This document shows positions 1 to 8,276 of a stretch of DNA of 33,900 nucleotides, in pieces. How positions within the stretch are numbered: the first letter of the stretch is position 1; each line of letters starts with the position of its first letter. The position numbers and the translations under genes were made by a program. The notes beneath the pieces are model-generated. The model saw only the letters and a list, made by a program, of their open reading frames with translations, had not been told where the DNA came from and searched no databases. Origin of the DNA: Nitrospirota bacterium (GTDB lineage: Bacteria > Nitrospirota > Thermodesulfovibrionia > UBA6902). The stretch is from the NCBI GenBank assembly GCA_016222905.1, contig JACRPZ010000060.1, forward strand, positions 1-33,900, given 5' to 3'.

Positions 1-136
1 AAAAAATCGTAACAAGGCAAGAAAGTTTAAGTAAAAACAGGAAATAACGATAGACTTATAAAAACAGAAGACGGATTTTAAAAAATCCGGCATGGAAAAA
101 CTGAAAATCTCTAAATGACTTTTTCAGGAGTCTCAA
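1..136. repeat. Left copy of a 136-bp inverted repeat shared with the right window end
   Basis: Read base by base, positions 1-136 are the exact reverse complement of 33764-33899; the match stops abruptly at 136/137. Inside is a small hairpin, CGGATTTT-aa-AAAATCCG, near 73-90. No open reading frame is seen. The two copies are inverted with respect to each other, so the same element terminus faces inward at both ends. It could be the end of an insertion sequence or other dispersed repeat on which the assembly stopped, or the end of a real element spanning the window. The sequence alone cannot decide. Confidence 0.9.
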
Positions 137-189
137 TTTATTGCATCTACTATTAATATCAACAAAATCATTTGTGTCTTCTCTTTTTT

Positions 190-1146
190 ATGAATATTAA
201 AGTTAAAAAAAGTTTTTTGTTAGCGATGTTAGTTTCCATCGGCTTTATGATCTTTCTGCTCATGCGTGTTGAATGGCAGCAATTTTCTTTGATTGCCGGC
301 AGAGTGAATGTCAAATATTTAATTGCTGCATGCGGTGTGTTTGTATTTGCTAATTTTGTCAGAGCATCTCGTTTTTCTAAGCTGGATCATATGGATAATA
401 CCTTAATACATTGGTGGAACATAAATGCGTTTTATAATTTTATAACCGCGACTCTGCCCGGTGGAGCCGGTGAAGCATCCACAGCTTATGTTTTAAAGCG
501 ATTTACAGGTCTTAATTTATTAAGTGCGATCAGAATACTTCTTCTTTCACGCTTGATGGATCTATTTGCAATGTCCGTATTATTTTTTATTAGTGCTTTG
601 CTGATAAGCGACATTACCCCCTATCGTGAAGCAGCGATCTGGATTTCAGGTGCCTTATTTCTTGTATCATTACTTGCTATTCTACGTTCAAGCGAGCAGT
701 TTTTTGTGAAAATGATGCAAAAACTTCCCGGGCAAAGCAATATAAAACAAAGGATATGCGAAAAACTTTCCGAACTGTTGAAAATATCAGAAGAACAGCG
801 CAGAAATAATACTTTTAGAACGACACTGTTTCAGTCAATACTGATGATGATAGGAGGTGTTGTATCAGTTCATCTGTTGTTACGGTCATTCGGCATTGAT
901 TTTACTCCTGTACAAAGCGCTTATGGTTATGGAATATACATGATTTTCCAAATTTTGCCAGTTCAGGGTATTGCCGGTATCGGCACCCAGGCTGCCTGGT
1001 GGGCGCTTGCACTCCATGCCGCCGGCTACAGTGCACCTGACGCAATTGCATTAGGTATTGTTTTACACGGAACATTCTATGTTTTTATTACAATTATAGG
1101 TATAACAGCTTTCTTACCATGTCTTATTCACCGTACTCACAATTAG
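190..1146 (+). CDS. Flippase-like integral membrane protein (LPG synthase TM / UPF0104 family)
   Basis: A very hydrophobic protein of about 318 residues with some seven or eight predicted membrane segments. The pattern fits the lysylphosphatidylglycerol-synthase transmembrane/AglD-like family: a short N-terminal helix, the conserved TLPGGAGE turn near residue 90, and a glycine-rich IAGIGTQAAWW segment near the C terminus. Members are often found in polysaccharide or glycolipid loci, where a flippase or lipid-transfer role is proposed but seldom proven. The length is normal, so the gene looks complete although it starts only about 50 bases from the terminal repeat. I chose ATG at 190; an in-frame TTG at 172 is possible. 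Neither has a visible Shine-Dalgarno, and a stop codon lies at 154. The substrate is unknown. Confidence 0.75.
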   Translation: MNIKVKKSFLLAMLVSIGFMIFLLMRVEWQQFSLIAGRVNVKYLIAACGVFVFANFVRASRFSKLDHMDNTLIHWWNINAFYNFITATLPGGAGEASTAYVLKRFTGLNLLSAIRILLLSRLMDLFAMSVLFFISALLISDITPYREAAIWISGALFLVSLLAILRSSEQFFVKMMQKLPGQSNIKQRICEKLSELLKISEEQRRNNTFRTTLFQSILMMIGGVVSVHLLLRSFGIDFTPVQSAYGYGIYMIFQILPVQGIAGIGTQAAWWALALHAAGYSAPDAIALGIVLHGTFYVFITIIGITAFLPCLIHRTHN

Positions 1147-1218
1147 TATGTTGGTAATTATAAAAAACCTGGTATAGTTTTAGATTTTGAACCAGTTAAA
1201 TGAAAATGTTTTTACGTT

Positions 1219-1260
1219 TGTTATAATGTAACAGATATTATGCTATCAGAGTATCTGTTA
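1219..1260 (+). promoter_or_regulatory. Possible extended -10 promoter with a 9-bp inverted repeat upstream of wecB
   Basis: TGTTATAAT at 1219-1227 matches an extended -10 element (TGn-TATAAT); no good -35 is seen. It is followed at once by a perfect 9-bp inverted repeat, TAACAGATA (1229-1237) and TATCTGTTA (1252-1260), with a 14-base loop that would span the predicted start of transcription. The stem could be an operator or a 5' mRNA hairpin. It has no T-run after it, so it is not a convincing terminator for the preceding gene. Confidence 0.35.
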
Positions 1261-1355
1261 GATAAAAAGGAATAATTTAAAAGGTTAATAAGGAGATAAC
1301 CGGAAGCCCTTTAGCAAGACTACACGTAATATAAACATTTAAAAAACTAAAAAAA

Positions 1356-2489
1356 ATGAAAACTCTTTCAATTTTTGGCACTCGTCCTGAAGCTATTAAG
1401 ATGGCTCCTGTATTGAAATTCCTTAAAAATACAGATGGACTAGAATCAATCGTATGCGTTACTGCTCAACACAGGGAGATGTTAGATACAGCCTTAGATC
1501 TATTTAATATAGTTCCTGATTATGATTTTAATATTATGAAAGAAAATCAGGATTTATATCATATTACATCTCAAGTTCTTTTAAACCTCGAAAAAGTTTT
1601 AGAAAAAGAAAAACCTGATATGGTTTTAGTTCAGGGGGATACAACTACGACTATGGCAGCATCATTAGCGGCATTCTATCAAAAAGTCCCCGTAGGACAC
1701 GTAGAAGCGGGCTTGAGGACATATGACAAATATGCTCCATATCCTGAAGAGGTAAATCGTCGCATAACGAGCGTAATAGCAAAGTTCCATTTTGCTCCTA
1801 CAGAATGGGCTAAGGGCAATTTGATAAAAGAAGGAATTAGTGAAGATCAAATTTTTGTAACCGGCAATACAGTTGTTGATGCTTTAAAAAGCATCATCGA
1901 GAAGATTAAATTTTCTGATTTACAAAATAAATTTGACAAGATGTTTGATTTCATTGATAAAGAAAAGCGGTTAGTATTAATAACAGGACATAGGAGAGAA
2001 AGCTTTGGAGATGGATTTATTAATATATGTACTGCTATAAAGGAACTCGCTTTCAAGTTTATTGACTGTGAATTTTTATATCCGGTGCACTTAAATCCGA
2101 ATGTTCAAAATCCGGTAAAGGACATTCTTGGGAAAGAGGGCTTATCTAATGTCCACTTAATTGAACCTCTGGAGTATTTACCATTTGTTTACCTTATGAA
2201 CAAGGCATATATTATCATCTCAGATTCCGGAGGTGTTCAGGAAGAAGCGCCGTCACTTGGGAAACCGGTATTGATAACTCGTAATATAACAGAAAGGCCT
2301 GAAGGTGTAGCGGCTGGTGTTGCAAGGCTTGCGGGTAATAATAAAGAGGGTATTTTTAAAGAAGTTTCTTTGTTGCTTGGGAATGAAGATGAATATAAGC
2401 TCATGTCCACTAAAAAAAATCCCTATGGGGAAGGAAAAGCCGCTGAACAAATCGTTAATATAATAGTTAAAAAATTAAGGGAGAAATAG
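1356..2489 (+). CDS. wecB: UDP-N-acetylglucosamine 2-epimerase (non-hydrolysing)
   Basis: Interconverts UDP-GlcNAc and UDP-ManNAc, giving ManNAc or ManNAcA precursors for surface polysaccharide. The 377 residues match the family length. Diagnostic segments are the N-terminal GTRPEAIKMAP, QGDTTTT with Asp95, Glu117 in HVEAGLRT, Glu131 in YPEEVNRR, His212 in GHRRES and the SGGVQEEAP nucleotide-binding loop near 290. These positions correspond to the catalytic acids and histidine of E. coli WecB. The gene sits alone between long AT-rich spacers. No close Shine-Dalgarno precedes the ATG; a GGAG lies about 60 bases upstream, too far to serve. No wecC-type dehydrogenase follows, so the fate of the ManNAc is not set by this window. 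Confidence 0.95.
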   Translation: MKTLSIFGTRPEAIKMAPVLKFLKNTDGLESIVCVTAQHREMLDTALDLFNIVPDYDFNIMKENQDLYHITSQVLLNLEKVLEKEKPDMVLVQGDTTTTMAASLAAFYQKVPVGHVEAGLRTYDKYAPYPEEVNRRITSVIAKFHFAPTEWAKGNLIKEGISEDQIFVTGNTVVDALKSIIEKIKFSDLQNKFDKMFDFIDKEKRLVLITGHRRESFGDGFINICTAIKELAFKFIDCEFLYPVHLNPNVQNPVKDILGKEGLSNVHLIEPLEYLPFVYLMNKAYIIISDSGGVQEEAPSLGKPVLITRNITERPEGVAAGVARLAGNNKEGIFKEVSLLLGNEDEYKLMSTKKNPYGEGKAAEQIVNIIVKKLREK

Positions 2490-2694
2490 CGGCAAAGACC
2501 ACATCACAGGGATTTATATAAAATCCGATAGAACATCGAGGAACTCCTTTTATTAAAGATGGTAGTTTGATTTTTTCTAGTAATACTCGCTCAATCTAAC
2601 TATGTTTCTCTGTTAATTTCGAATACGGTAATTATCTCCATTTGATGTTATATTACTCAATTTCTAAAATTATAAGTTTGTAAAATTAAACAAA

Positions 2695-4167
2695 ATGTCC
2701 CTTTCAATTCGAAAATTATTAGAAAAAGAAGTAGTCATCGAATCTGCCGGCATCACATTACTTCTTATGATAGTCGAAAGAGTAATTGGAACCTTAAGAG
2801 GAATAATATTTGCGCGACTGCTCGGTCCCTCAGAATATGGCGTCTTCAACTTAGCTTTCTTCTTTGTTCCCTTAATAGTTGCATTAGGCAGGCTGGGCAT
2901 CCCATCATCTTATACACGATATGCCCCCCAATATGAAATAAAAGGCATGTTAGGTGATTTCTTAAGGAAAACTTACTTCCTAACAGTAGTAATAAGTGTT
3001 TTTTTTACTATTATTTCGCTGATCTTTTCAAGGCAGATATCTGCTTTGATATATAAGACTGCCGAATACAACTTTATAATTATGCTATGTGCGCTTACTA
3101 TAATTCCATCAGTAATGTATGAAAATATTACAGCTTCATTTAACGGCATAAGAGTTTTTAAGATGAGTTCCCTGTTACGTTTCAGTCAATTAATATGCTT
3201 TACTGTAATAGGTATTGTATTTGTAATTTTATACCCGAAAGCTGAATCAGCAATTTCGGCTAATTTAATGTCATCAGTTCTTGTATTGCCTGTGTTTGGT
3301 TTTATTGTTTGGAAATATATTTTAAATTCTGATTCTCAAAACATAAAAATACAGGAAGACAATTTCTACAGCAAAATATTTAAATTTTCCATATGGTTTA
3401 CGTTCTTACCTATAATTGATACTTTATTTAATTATACGGGGCGATTAGTGCTTAACAGGTTTTTAGGTCTGGAAGAAGTGGGTATCTATTCTATGGCTAT
3501 TAATATAGCAAACATTCTTTTTATGTTTGGTGCTATTGCGAATAATGTATTAGCCCCAAATTTAAGTCACCGATGGGAAATGGGGGAAAGGAACAAAGTT
3601 GTTTCACATGTAAACCTGAGTATTAAAATTAACATTGTCTTTCTAATGTTTATTGCTGTGACACTATCGTTATTTAAAGAACAATTCGTTTCTATTTTAT
3701 ATGGTCAGGCTTACATAAAGAGCATATCTGTTTTAAATATAATGATGATATTTTCAATATTTTCAAGCATTACCTTAAATCTTGGAGTATTCCCATGGCT
3801 TATTGAAAAGCCGTATATATTTATTGTAAACAATGTTCTTGGTTTGGGGATTAATTTAATACTTAGCTATATTTTAATCCCCCATTATCATATGCAAGGT
3901 GCTGCAATAGCTAATACTATTTCCATATTCGTTAATATAGTGTTAATGAATATTTGGTTGTATATATTTAAATTTAAGATAAAAGCAGCCACTGTTTTTT
4001 TATGTATAATTCCGATTTGCCTTCTGCTGGATAATATGCTTATGAGTATTGTTTTCTTTTTTCTTATTGCAAGTATTTTGTTTACAGATTTGATTTTTGA
4101 TAAAAATGAAAAAAACATATTTTTGAAGAATTTCAAAAAAGCGCTCTCCAGATATAGGAAATCCTGA
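2695..4167 (+). CDS. Wzx-type polysaccharide exporter / flippase (MVF/PST superfamily)
   Basis: A 490-residue polytopic membrane protein with roughly 12-14 hydrophobic segments, as expected for a lipid-linked oligosaccharide flippase that moves repeat units across the inner membrane. Family-like features are the N-terminal GTLRGIIFARLLGPSEYG segment and a second-half ALA-type helix set containing GRLVLNRFLGLEEVGIYSM. Length and topology are full. It has a 205-base AT-rich upstream spacer and no visible Shine-Dalgarno before the ATG, like wecB. Base composition is very AT-rich (for example 17 G+C in bases 3001-3060), consistent with horizontal acquisition. The exact glycan is unknown. Confidence 0.85.
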   Translation: MSLSIRKLLEKEVVIESAGITLLLMIVERVIGTLRGIIFARLLGPSEYGVFNLAFFFVPLIVALGRLGIPSSYTRYAPQYEIKGMLGDFLRKTYFLTVVISVFFTIISLIFSRQISALIYKTAEYNFIIMLCALTIIPSVMYENITASFNGIRVFKMSSLLRFSQLICFTVIGIVFVILYPKAESAISANLMSSVLVLPVFGFIVWKYILNSDSQNIKIQEDNFYSKIFKFSIWFTFLPIIDTLFNYTGRLVLNRFLGLEEVGIYSMAINIANILFMFGAIANNVLAPNLSHRWEMGERNKVVSHVNLSIKINIVFLMFIAVTLSLFKEQFVSILYGQAYIKSISVLNIMMIFSIFSSITLNLGVFPWLIEKPYIFIVNNVLGLGINLILSYILIPHYHMQGAAIANTISIFVNIVLMNIWLYIFKFKIKAATVFLCIIPICLLLDNMLMSIVFFFLIASILFTDLIFDKNEKNIFLKNFKKALSRYRKS

Positions 4168-4542
4168 CCAGTTAACTAAGAATATGCATTATGAGTCAAC
4201 GATATGTTGTATTTTCTCCATACGTTAATATTTTTTATGAGTCAATTCGTTGAAAAGAATTTACGGAACAAATCAGTCAGATTATGTTATTATTTAATAT
4301 AACTCTGCATTTTTAAAATGGTTTTAGCTTCAATTAGTTAGCTGAGCTAATTTCTTAATATTTGTATTTTCGTTAATTGTATAAAAACTTATAACATGAT
4401 GATGTAAGTTTTTCCGAATCTTTTTTATAATGTCATCATTAACTTAATTCAGACACTGTAACTTCAGCAATAACATATTGAGCGTAAATATAGTTTAATT
4501 ACAGTTAGTTAAGGAAATATATTATTACAGGAGAGATTTAAT
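4168..4542. other. AT-rich intergenic region with a short direct repeat and a weak hairpin
   Basis: No coding sequence is supported in these 375 bases. TTATGAGTCAA occurs twice in direct orientation (4189-4199 and 4235-4245). A 9-bp stem, AAAAACTTA (4383-4391) with TAAGTTTTT (4405-4413), could act as a weak bidirectional terminator, but it is almost all A-T. The end of the region carries a good ribosome binding site (AGGAGAG, about 4530-4536) for the next gene. Confidence 0.5.
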
Positions 4543-5595
4543 ATGCAGACAAAAGAAAAAATAGGGAATTTTTATAAAGATAAGATCATTTTAGTAACAG
4601 GTGGTGCAGGTGCAATAGGTACAAACCTTTGCAAACAACTCTCGGATTTAGATGCAAAACTTATTATTATTCTTGATAACATGTCAGCTTCTTATGAGTG
4701 GAATATTCCGTCGAGACGAAACATAATGTTTGTCAAGGGCAGTGTTTCCGACGATATTTATTTAAAAAGGGTTTTCAATGAAAAACCAGATCTTGTTTTC
4801 CATCTCGCTGCATTTTTTGCAAATCAAAACTCTGTAGATTATCCGGAGCATGACCTTGAGGTAAACGGTCTCGGCACTCTTAAACTGCTTGAATATTCCT
4901 ATTTATCAAACACAGAACGTTTCATATACGCTTCATCAGGCTGTTCAATTTATGGAAGTGAAGCCCCTCTGCCGCTTAAAGAAGAATTCATGTCTATGAA
5001 TTTGACAACACCATACCAGATTACCAAAATGCTCGGAGAACTATACTGTAATTTCTTTAACCACCATTATGGGTTGAAGGTTATTAAAACCCGTTTTTTT
5101 AATTCCTACGGTCCAGGGGAAGTCCCGGGGCAATACAGAAACGTGATCCCAAATTTTATTTATTGGGCATTGAAAGGCTTACCATTGCCTATCACAGGAA
5201 ATACAGAAGCAACAAGAGATTTTACATATGTTGAAGACCTTGTAGATGGATTGCTGAGGGCGGGGTGTTTCATAAAAGCAGTAGGCAAGGAAATGAATCT
5301 GGCATCAGAACGAGAGATTAAAGTAGGAGAACTTGCAGCAATGATAAATGAACTAACAGGAAATAAAGCAGGTATAAAATTGGTTGGTAATAGAAAATGG
5401 GACACTAAAAGCAGACTTTTGGCATCAGTTGACAGAGCAAGAGAACTTATTGGTTATGAACCTCAAACAGCCTTTGAAGACGGACTGAACAAAACAATTC
5501 TATGGTTTAAAGGAAACTGGGAAAATATTGAGAAAAGCGCCTCTTTTCTTTCGGGGATTTCTTCTGCTGTAAGGGAACAGATAACAGAAAAATAA
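4543..5595 (+). CDS. NAD-dependent nucleotide-sugar epimerase/dehydratase (extended SDR)
   Basis: A 350-residue extended short-chain dehydrogenase. The Rossmann motif TGGAGAIGTNL lies near residues 20-30, the serine of the catalytic set is in YASSGCSIYG, and the YxxxK pair is in PYQITKMLGE. The substrate-domain signature FFNSYGPGE and RDFTYVEDLVDGLL complete the UDP-sugar type. It probably epimerises, dehydrates or decarboxylates a UDP- or dTDP-sugar; the exact reaction cannot be told from the motifs. The start has a clear AGGAGAG ribosome binding site. About 90 bases separate it from the next glycosyltransferase gene, so it may head that transcript. Confidence 0.88.
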   Translation: MQTKEKIGNFYKDKIILVTGGAGAIGTNLCKQLSDLDAKLIIILDNMSASYEWNIPSRRNIMFVKGSVSDDIYLKRVFNEKPDLVFHLAAFFANQNSVDYPEHDLEVNGLGTLKLLEYSYLSNTERFIYASSGCSIYGSEAPLPLKEEFMSMNLTTPYQITKMLGELYCNFFNHHYGLKVIKTRFFNSYGPGEVPGQYRNVIPNFIYWALKGLPLPITGNTEATRDFTYVEDLVDGLLRAGCFIKAVGKEMNLASEREIKVGELAAMINELTGNKAGIKLVGNRKWDTKSRLLASVDRARELIGYEPQTAFEDGLNKTILWFKGNWENIEKSASFLSGISSAVREQITEK

Positions 5596-5686
5596 AAGCT
5601 TAGGACCAAAAACGCAAATATAAAATCATAATGTCATAATAAATAAAATAGCAGAAAGTTGGCATTGTTTTTTAAACGAAACATAA

Positions 5687-6877
5687 ATGGTAAAATATGA
5701 AAAAAGAAAGTCACTAATAATCTCATATTATTTCCCGCCTATTACTTCAGCCGCATCAAACGTAATAACAAGTATAGTGAAATTTCTCCTAAAAGACGAT
5801 GTATGTGTTTTAAGGGGGAAACCTAATGAAAAAAATGCTGGAGCTATTGTAGATAATGAATCCGAATTAGATATTCTGCAATATATATGTGATCTGCCAA
5901 CCTTTCTTAAAAAAAAATCCTTTAAAATTAGCCTTCCCGTATATTTTAATCACTTGTGGATTATAGTTATTATAATAAAAGGATTGAAAATAATTAGAAA
6001 AAATAAAATAGAAACCATATTCGCCCTATTTCCAAATCATTACTACATAATAGCTGCTTATTTTATTCAAAAAATATCCAAATTGCCTCTTTCAATTTAC
6101 TGGGTAGATGTTTATCAGGAGGGTAGGCCGCATTTTTTTGAAAGATGGGTTGCTAATTATTTTGAAAAAAGAATATTCACATCTGCAAAAAAAAATTTTG
6201 TAATGACGCCTTTTTTAAAAGATCATGTAAGAAAAAAACATGGAATAGAGACAGAAGTATTGCCAATCCCTACTGAATTAAGGCCGCGACATAATAACAC
6301 TGATGATCTCCCAAAAAAGAATGGAGAAGTTAACATTGTTTTTACCGGCAGCATATATGACGCTCAATTGGATGCAATAATTAATTTAATAAATGCCTTA
6401 AAATTAATTGATGAATATAAAGTAAATTTACTGTTAATTACCACGTCTTCAAAGGAGGGACTTGCAAAGCATGGGATTATTTCTGCAGGGAATATATTAA
6501 TTAGTTCCGCACATAGAGATGAGTGCATTGCGCTCCAAAGGCAAGCGGATATCTTGTTTTTGCCTTTAGCCTTTAATTGTCCAGACCCATTAGTTGTTAA
6601 GCTATCATTACCAAGCAAAATATTAGAGTACTTTGCTGCGGGAAAACCTATTCTAATTCACGCTCCTGCTGACAGCTATATTGTAAGCTATGCAAAAGAA
6701 AGAAATTTTGCTGTGGTCGTAGATAATCCTGATCCGGAAGAATTAAAAAATGCAATTTTCTCTCTTTTAAATAATAATAAGATGAAAGACGTTATTGTTC
6801 AAAATGCGCGATCAACTCTTTTAGAGCATGATGCAAGAAAAATATCTGAAATAATTAAAAACACCCTTCAATTATAA
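5687..6877 (+). CDS. Glycosyltransferase family 4-like protein
   Basis: A 396-residue predicted GT-B enzyme. The N terminus (SLIISYYFPPITSAAS) is typical of GT4 sugar transferases that build surface polysaccharide on the cytoplasmic face. The C-terminal half has the TGSIYDAQLDAI start of the donor domain (near 220) and a PSKILEYFAAGKPIL segment near 308 that replaces the usual E-x7-E donor loop, as in the WbuB-like branch. No signal peptide or clear membrane anchor is seen. Codons are very AT-rich and no Shine-Dalgarno is visible before the ATG, so transfer from another lineage is possible. Acceptor and donor sugars are unknown. Confidence 0.8.
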   Translation: MVKYEKRKSLIISYYFPPITSAASNVITSIVKFLLKDDVCVLRGKPNEKNAGAIVDNESELDILQYICDLPTFLKKKSFKISLPVYFNHLWIIVIIIKGLKIIRKNKIETIFALFPNHYYIIAAYFIQKISKLPLSIYWVDVYQEGRPHFFERWVANYFEKRIFTSAKKNFVMTPFLKDHVRKKHGIETEVLPIPTELRPRHNNTDDLPKKNGEVNIVFTGSIYDAQLDAIINLINALKLIDEYKVNLLLITTSSKEGLAKHGIISAGNILISSAHRDECIALQRQADILFLPLAFNCPDPLVVKLSLPSKILEYFAAGKPILIHAPADSYIVSYAKERNFAVVVDNPDPEELKNAIFSLLNNNKMKDVIVQNARSTLLEHDARKISEIIKNTLQL

Positions 6878-6949
6878 GTTAAAAGAAATTATTCATTTTA
6901 AAACCAGAAGCAAAAGTTGTTAAATCTTGAATTCAATGCAGGCGAATGG

Positions 6950-7144
6950 ATGAGTCATAGAATATTTTTTTTAGATATATTAAAAGCAATTGGGAAAATT
7001 TGTGTTTTCTTAGCCCCTGCTCTGTGTTTGAACAATGACTTAAAGATTTACATTTTTTCATTTTGCATGCCGCTATTTCTTTTAGTATGCATATTTTTTA
7101 AGTCTGATTATATCACTGCCGGATTTAAAAGATATTATGTCTAA
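6950..7144 (+). pseudogene. Remnant of an acyltransferase-3 / O-acetylase membrane protein
   Basis: Sixty-four residues with two hydrophobic helices. RIFFLDILKAIG at the start and LKIYIFSFCMPLFLL after the first loop resemble the first two membrane segments of acyltransferase-3 sugar O-acetylases, which usually read like LDIxKxIGIxLVVLGH and IYxFHMPLFFFISG. Here the histidine that normally ends helix 1 is replaced (FLAPAL), the HM of the second motif is CM, and the remaining roughly 250 residues are missing because the frame ends inside the next glycosyltransferase gene. I therefore read it as a 3'-deleted, inactive remnant. An in-frame TTG at 6917 could extend it. The alternative is a real small two-helix membrane protein. 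Confidence 0.5.
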
Positions 7145-8276
7145 AATAAATCTGCTTCATATTCTTTCCTCTTTACAAATTGGCGGTGCTGAGAAACAGG
7201 TTGTGACATTGCTGAAGTATCTTGATAAAAAAAAATACCGTGTTATCCTTTGCTGTTTCCATGCAGACGGGCCATTGCAAAAAGAAATAGAAAATGAAGC
7301 CGTTGAAATTATTATATTGCGAATGAGGCTTCGTTATATATTTTTTGCATTGTATAAACTGATTCGTCTAATGAAGAAAGAAAAGATCCAAATTGTTCAT
7401 ACGCATCTTTATTTTGACCATTTATGGGGTCGTATTGCCGCGCGAATTGCCGGGGTGCCTGTTATAATGACAACTGAGCATGGAAGAGGTATGTGGAAAA
7501 AGAGAAGACATTTATTTTTTGAGCACATAGCAAACAGATTCACCGACATGAGAATTGCTGTTTCAGAAGATATTAGGCAGATCAGGATACAAAGAGAACT
7601 TTCGACGCCGGAGCAAGTCATTACAATTCCAAATGCCATAAACGAGGATGATTTCATTGTCTCTGATTATGTACGTTCGGATAAAAGAAAAGAACTTGGG
7701 ATAAATAGAGACGATTTAGTAATAGGGACTGTAGCACGATTTGACCCGGATAAAGCCCTTGATAAATTATTAGAAGCCGCCGCGCTTGTTGTAAAATCCA
7801 TTGAAAACGTAAAAATAATACTGGTTGGCAACGGACCGTTAAGAAATAATCTTGAAGACCATGCGGCACGGCTTAGAATTGCTGATAAAGTGGTTTTTAC
7901 AGGGGCACGTACCGATATAGCAGAACTTTTAAGCATTATGGACGTATTTGTTATTTCATCAATCCGTGAAGGGATCCCAGTCTCTTTGTTGGAAGCTATG
8001 GCAGCAGAAAGGGCTGTTGTTGCAACGAATGTGGGCGGTAATGCAGAAGTGATTAATGATGAATCCTGCGGCCTGATAGTAGAACCAAATGATACAGCTG
8101 CATTGGCAAGAGGTATTATCTCGCTTCTTAACGATAAAGCATTAAGGGAGAGAGTGGGGCTTAAAGCCAGGCTGAGAATTAAGGAGCATTTTTCAGTGAA
8201 AAGTCAGGTCAGGAAGATTGAAAGTCTTTATGAAAGAATATTAATGTCAAAATTAAAGAGCAGGAAGGATAAATGA
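7137..8276 (+). CDS. Glycosyltransferase family 4
   Basis: A 379-residue GT-B retaining glycosyltransferase. The start, LLHILSSLQIGGAEKQVV, is the classical GT4 N-terminal glycine-rich loop. THLYFDHLWGRIAAR (near 85-100) and TTEHGRG follow. The donor domain begins at GTVARFDPDKALDKLLEA, and the E-x7-E donor-binding motif is EGIPVSLLE near 280. It overlaps the acyltransferase remnant by 8 bases, and its own stop overlaps the following deacetylase start (ATGA). This starts a run of coupled genes reaching 15353. The sugar specificity is not predictable. Confidence 0.9.
   Translation: MSKINLLHILSSLQIGGAEKQVVTLLKYLDKKKYRVILCCFHADGPLQKEIENEAVEIIILRMRLRYIFFALYKLIRLMKKEKIQIVHTHLYFDHLWGRIAARIAGVPVIMTTEHGRGMWKKRRHLFFEHIANRFTDMRIAVSEDIRQIRIQRELSTPEQVITIPNAINEDDFIVSDYVRSDKRKELGINRDDLVIGTVARFDPDKALDKLLEAAALVVKSIENVKIILVGNGPLRNNLEDHAARLRIADKVVFTGARTDIAELLSIMDVFVISSIREGIPVSLLEAMAAERAVVATNVGGNAEVINDESCGLIVEPNDTAALARGIISLLNDKALRERVGLKARLRIKEHFSVKSQVRKIESLYERILMSKLKSRKDK

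Noticed and set aside
7-17. TCGTAACAAGG, identical to part of the 16S rRNA 3' end
   Set aside because: Only 11 bases match, the flanking bases differ from 16S rRNA, and no other rRNA signature is near.
1261-1355. JUMPstart/ops element for RfaH-type antitermination
   Set aside because: No GGCGGTAGC-like core is found before wecB or elsewhere upstream of the polysaccharide genes.
4189-4245. Two TTATGAGTCAA copies as a start of a CRISPR array
   Set aside because: Only two 11-base copies are present, with no regular spacing and no cas genes in the window.
4383-4413. Strong intrinsic terminator after the flippase
   Set aside because: The stem is nearly all A-T and lies more than 200 bases past the stop codon, so at best it is weak.
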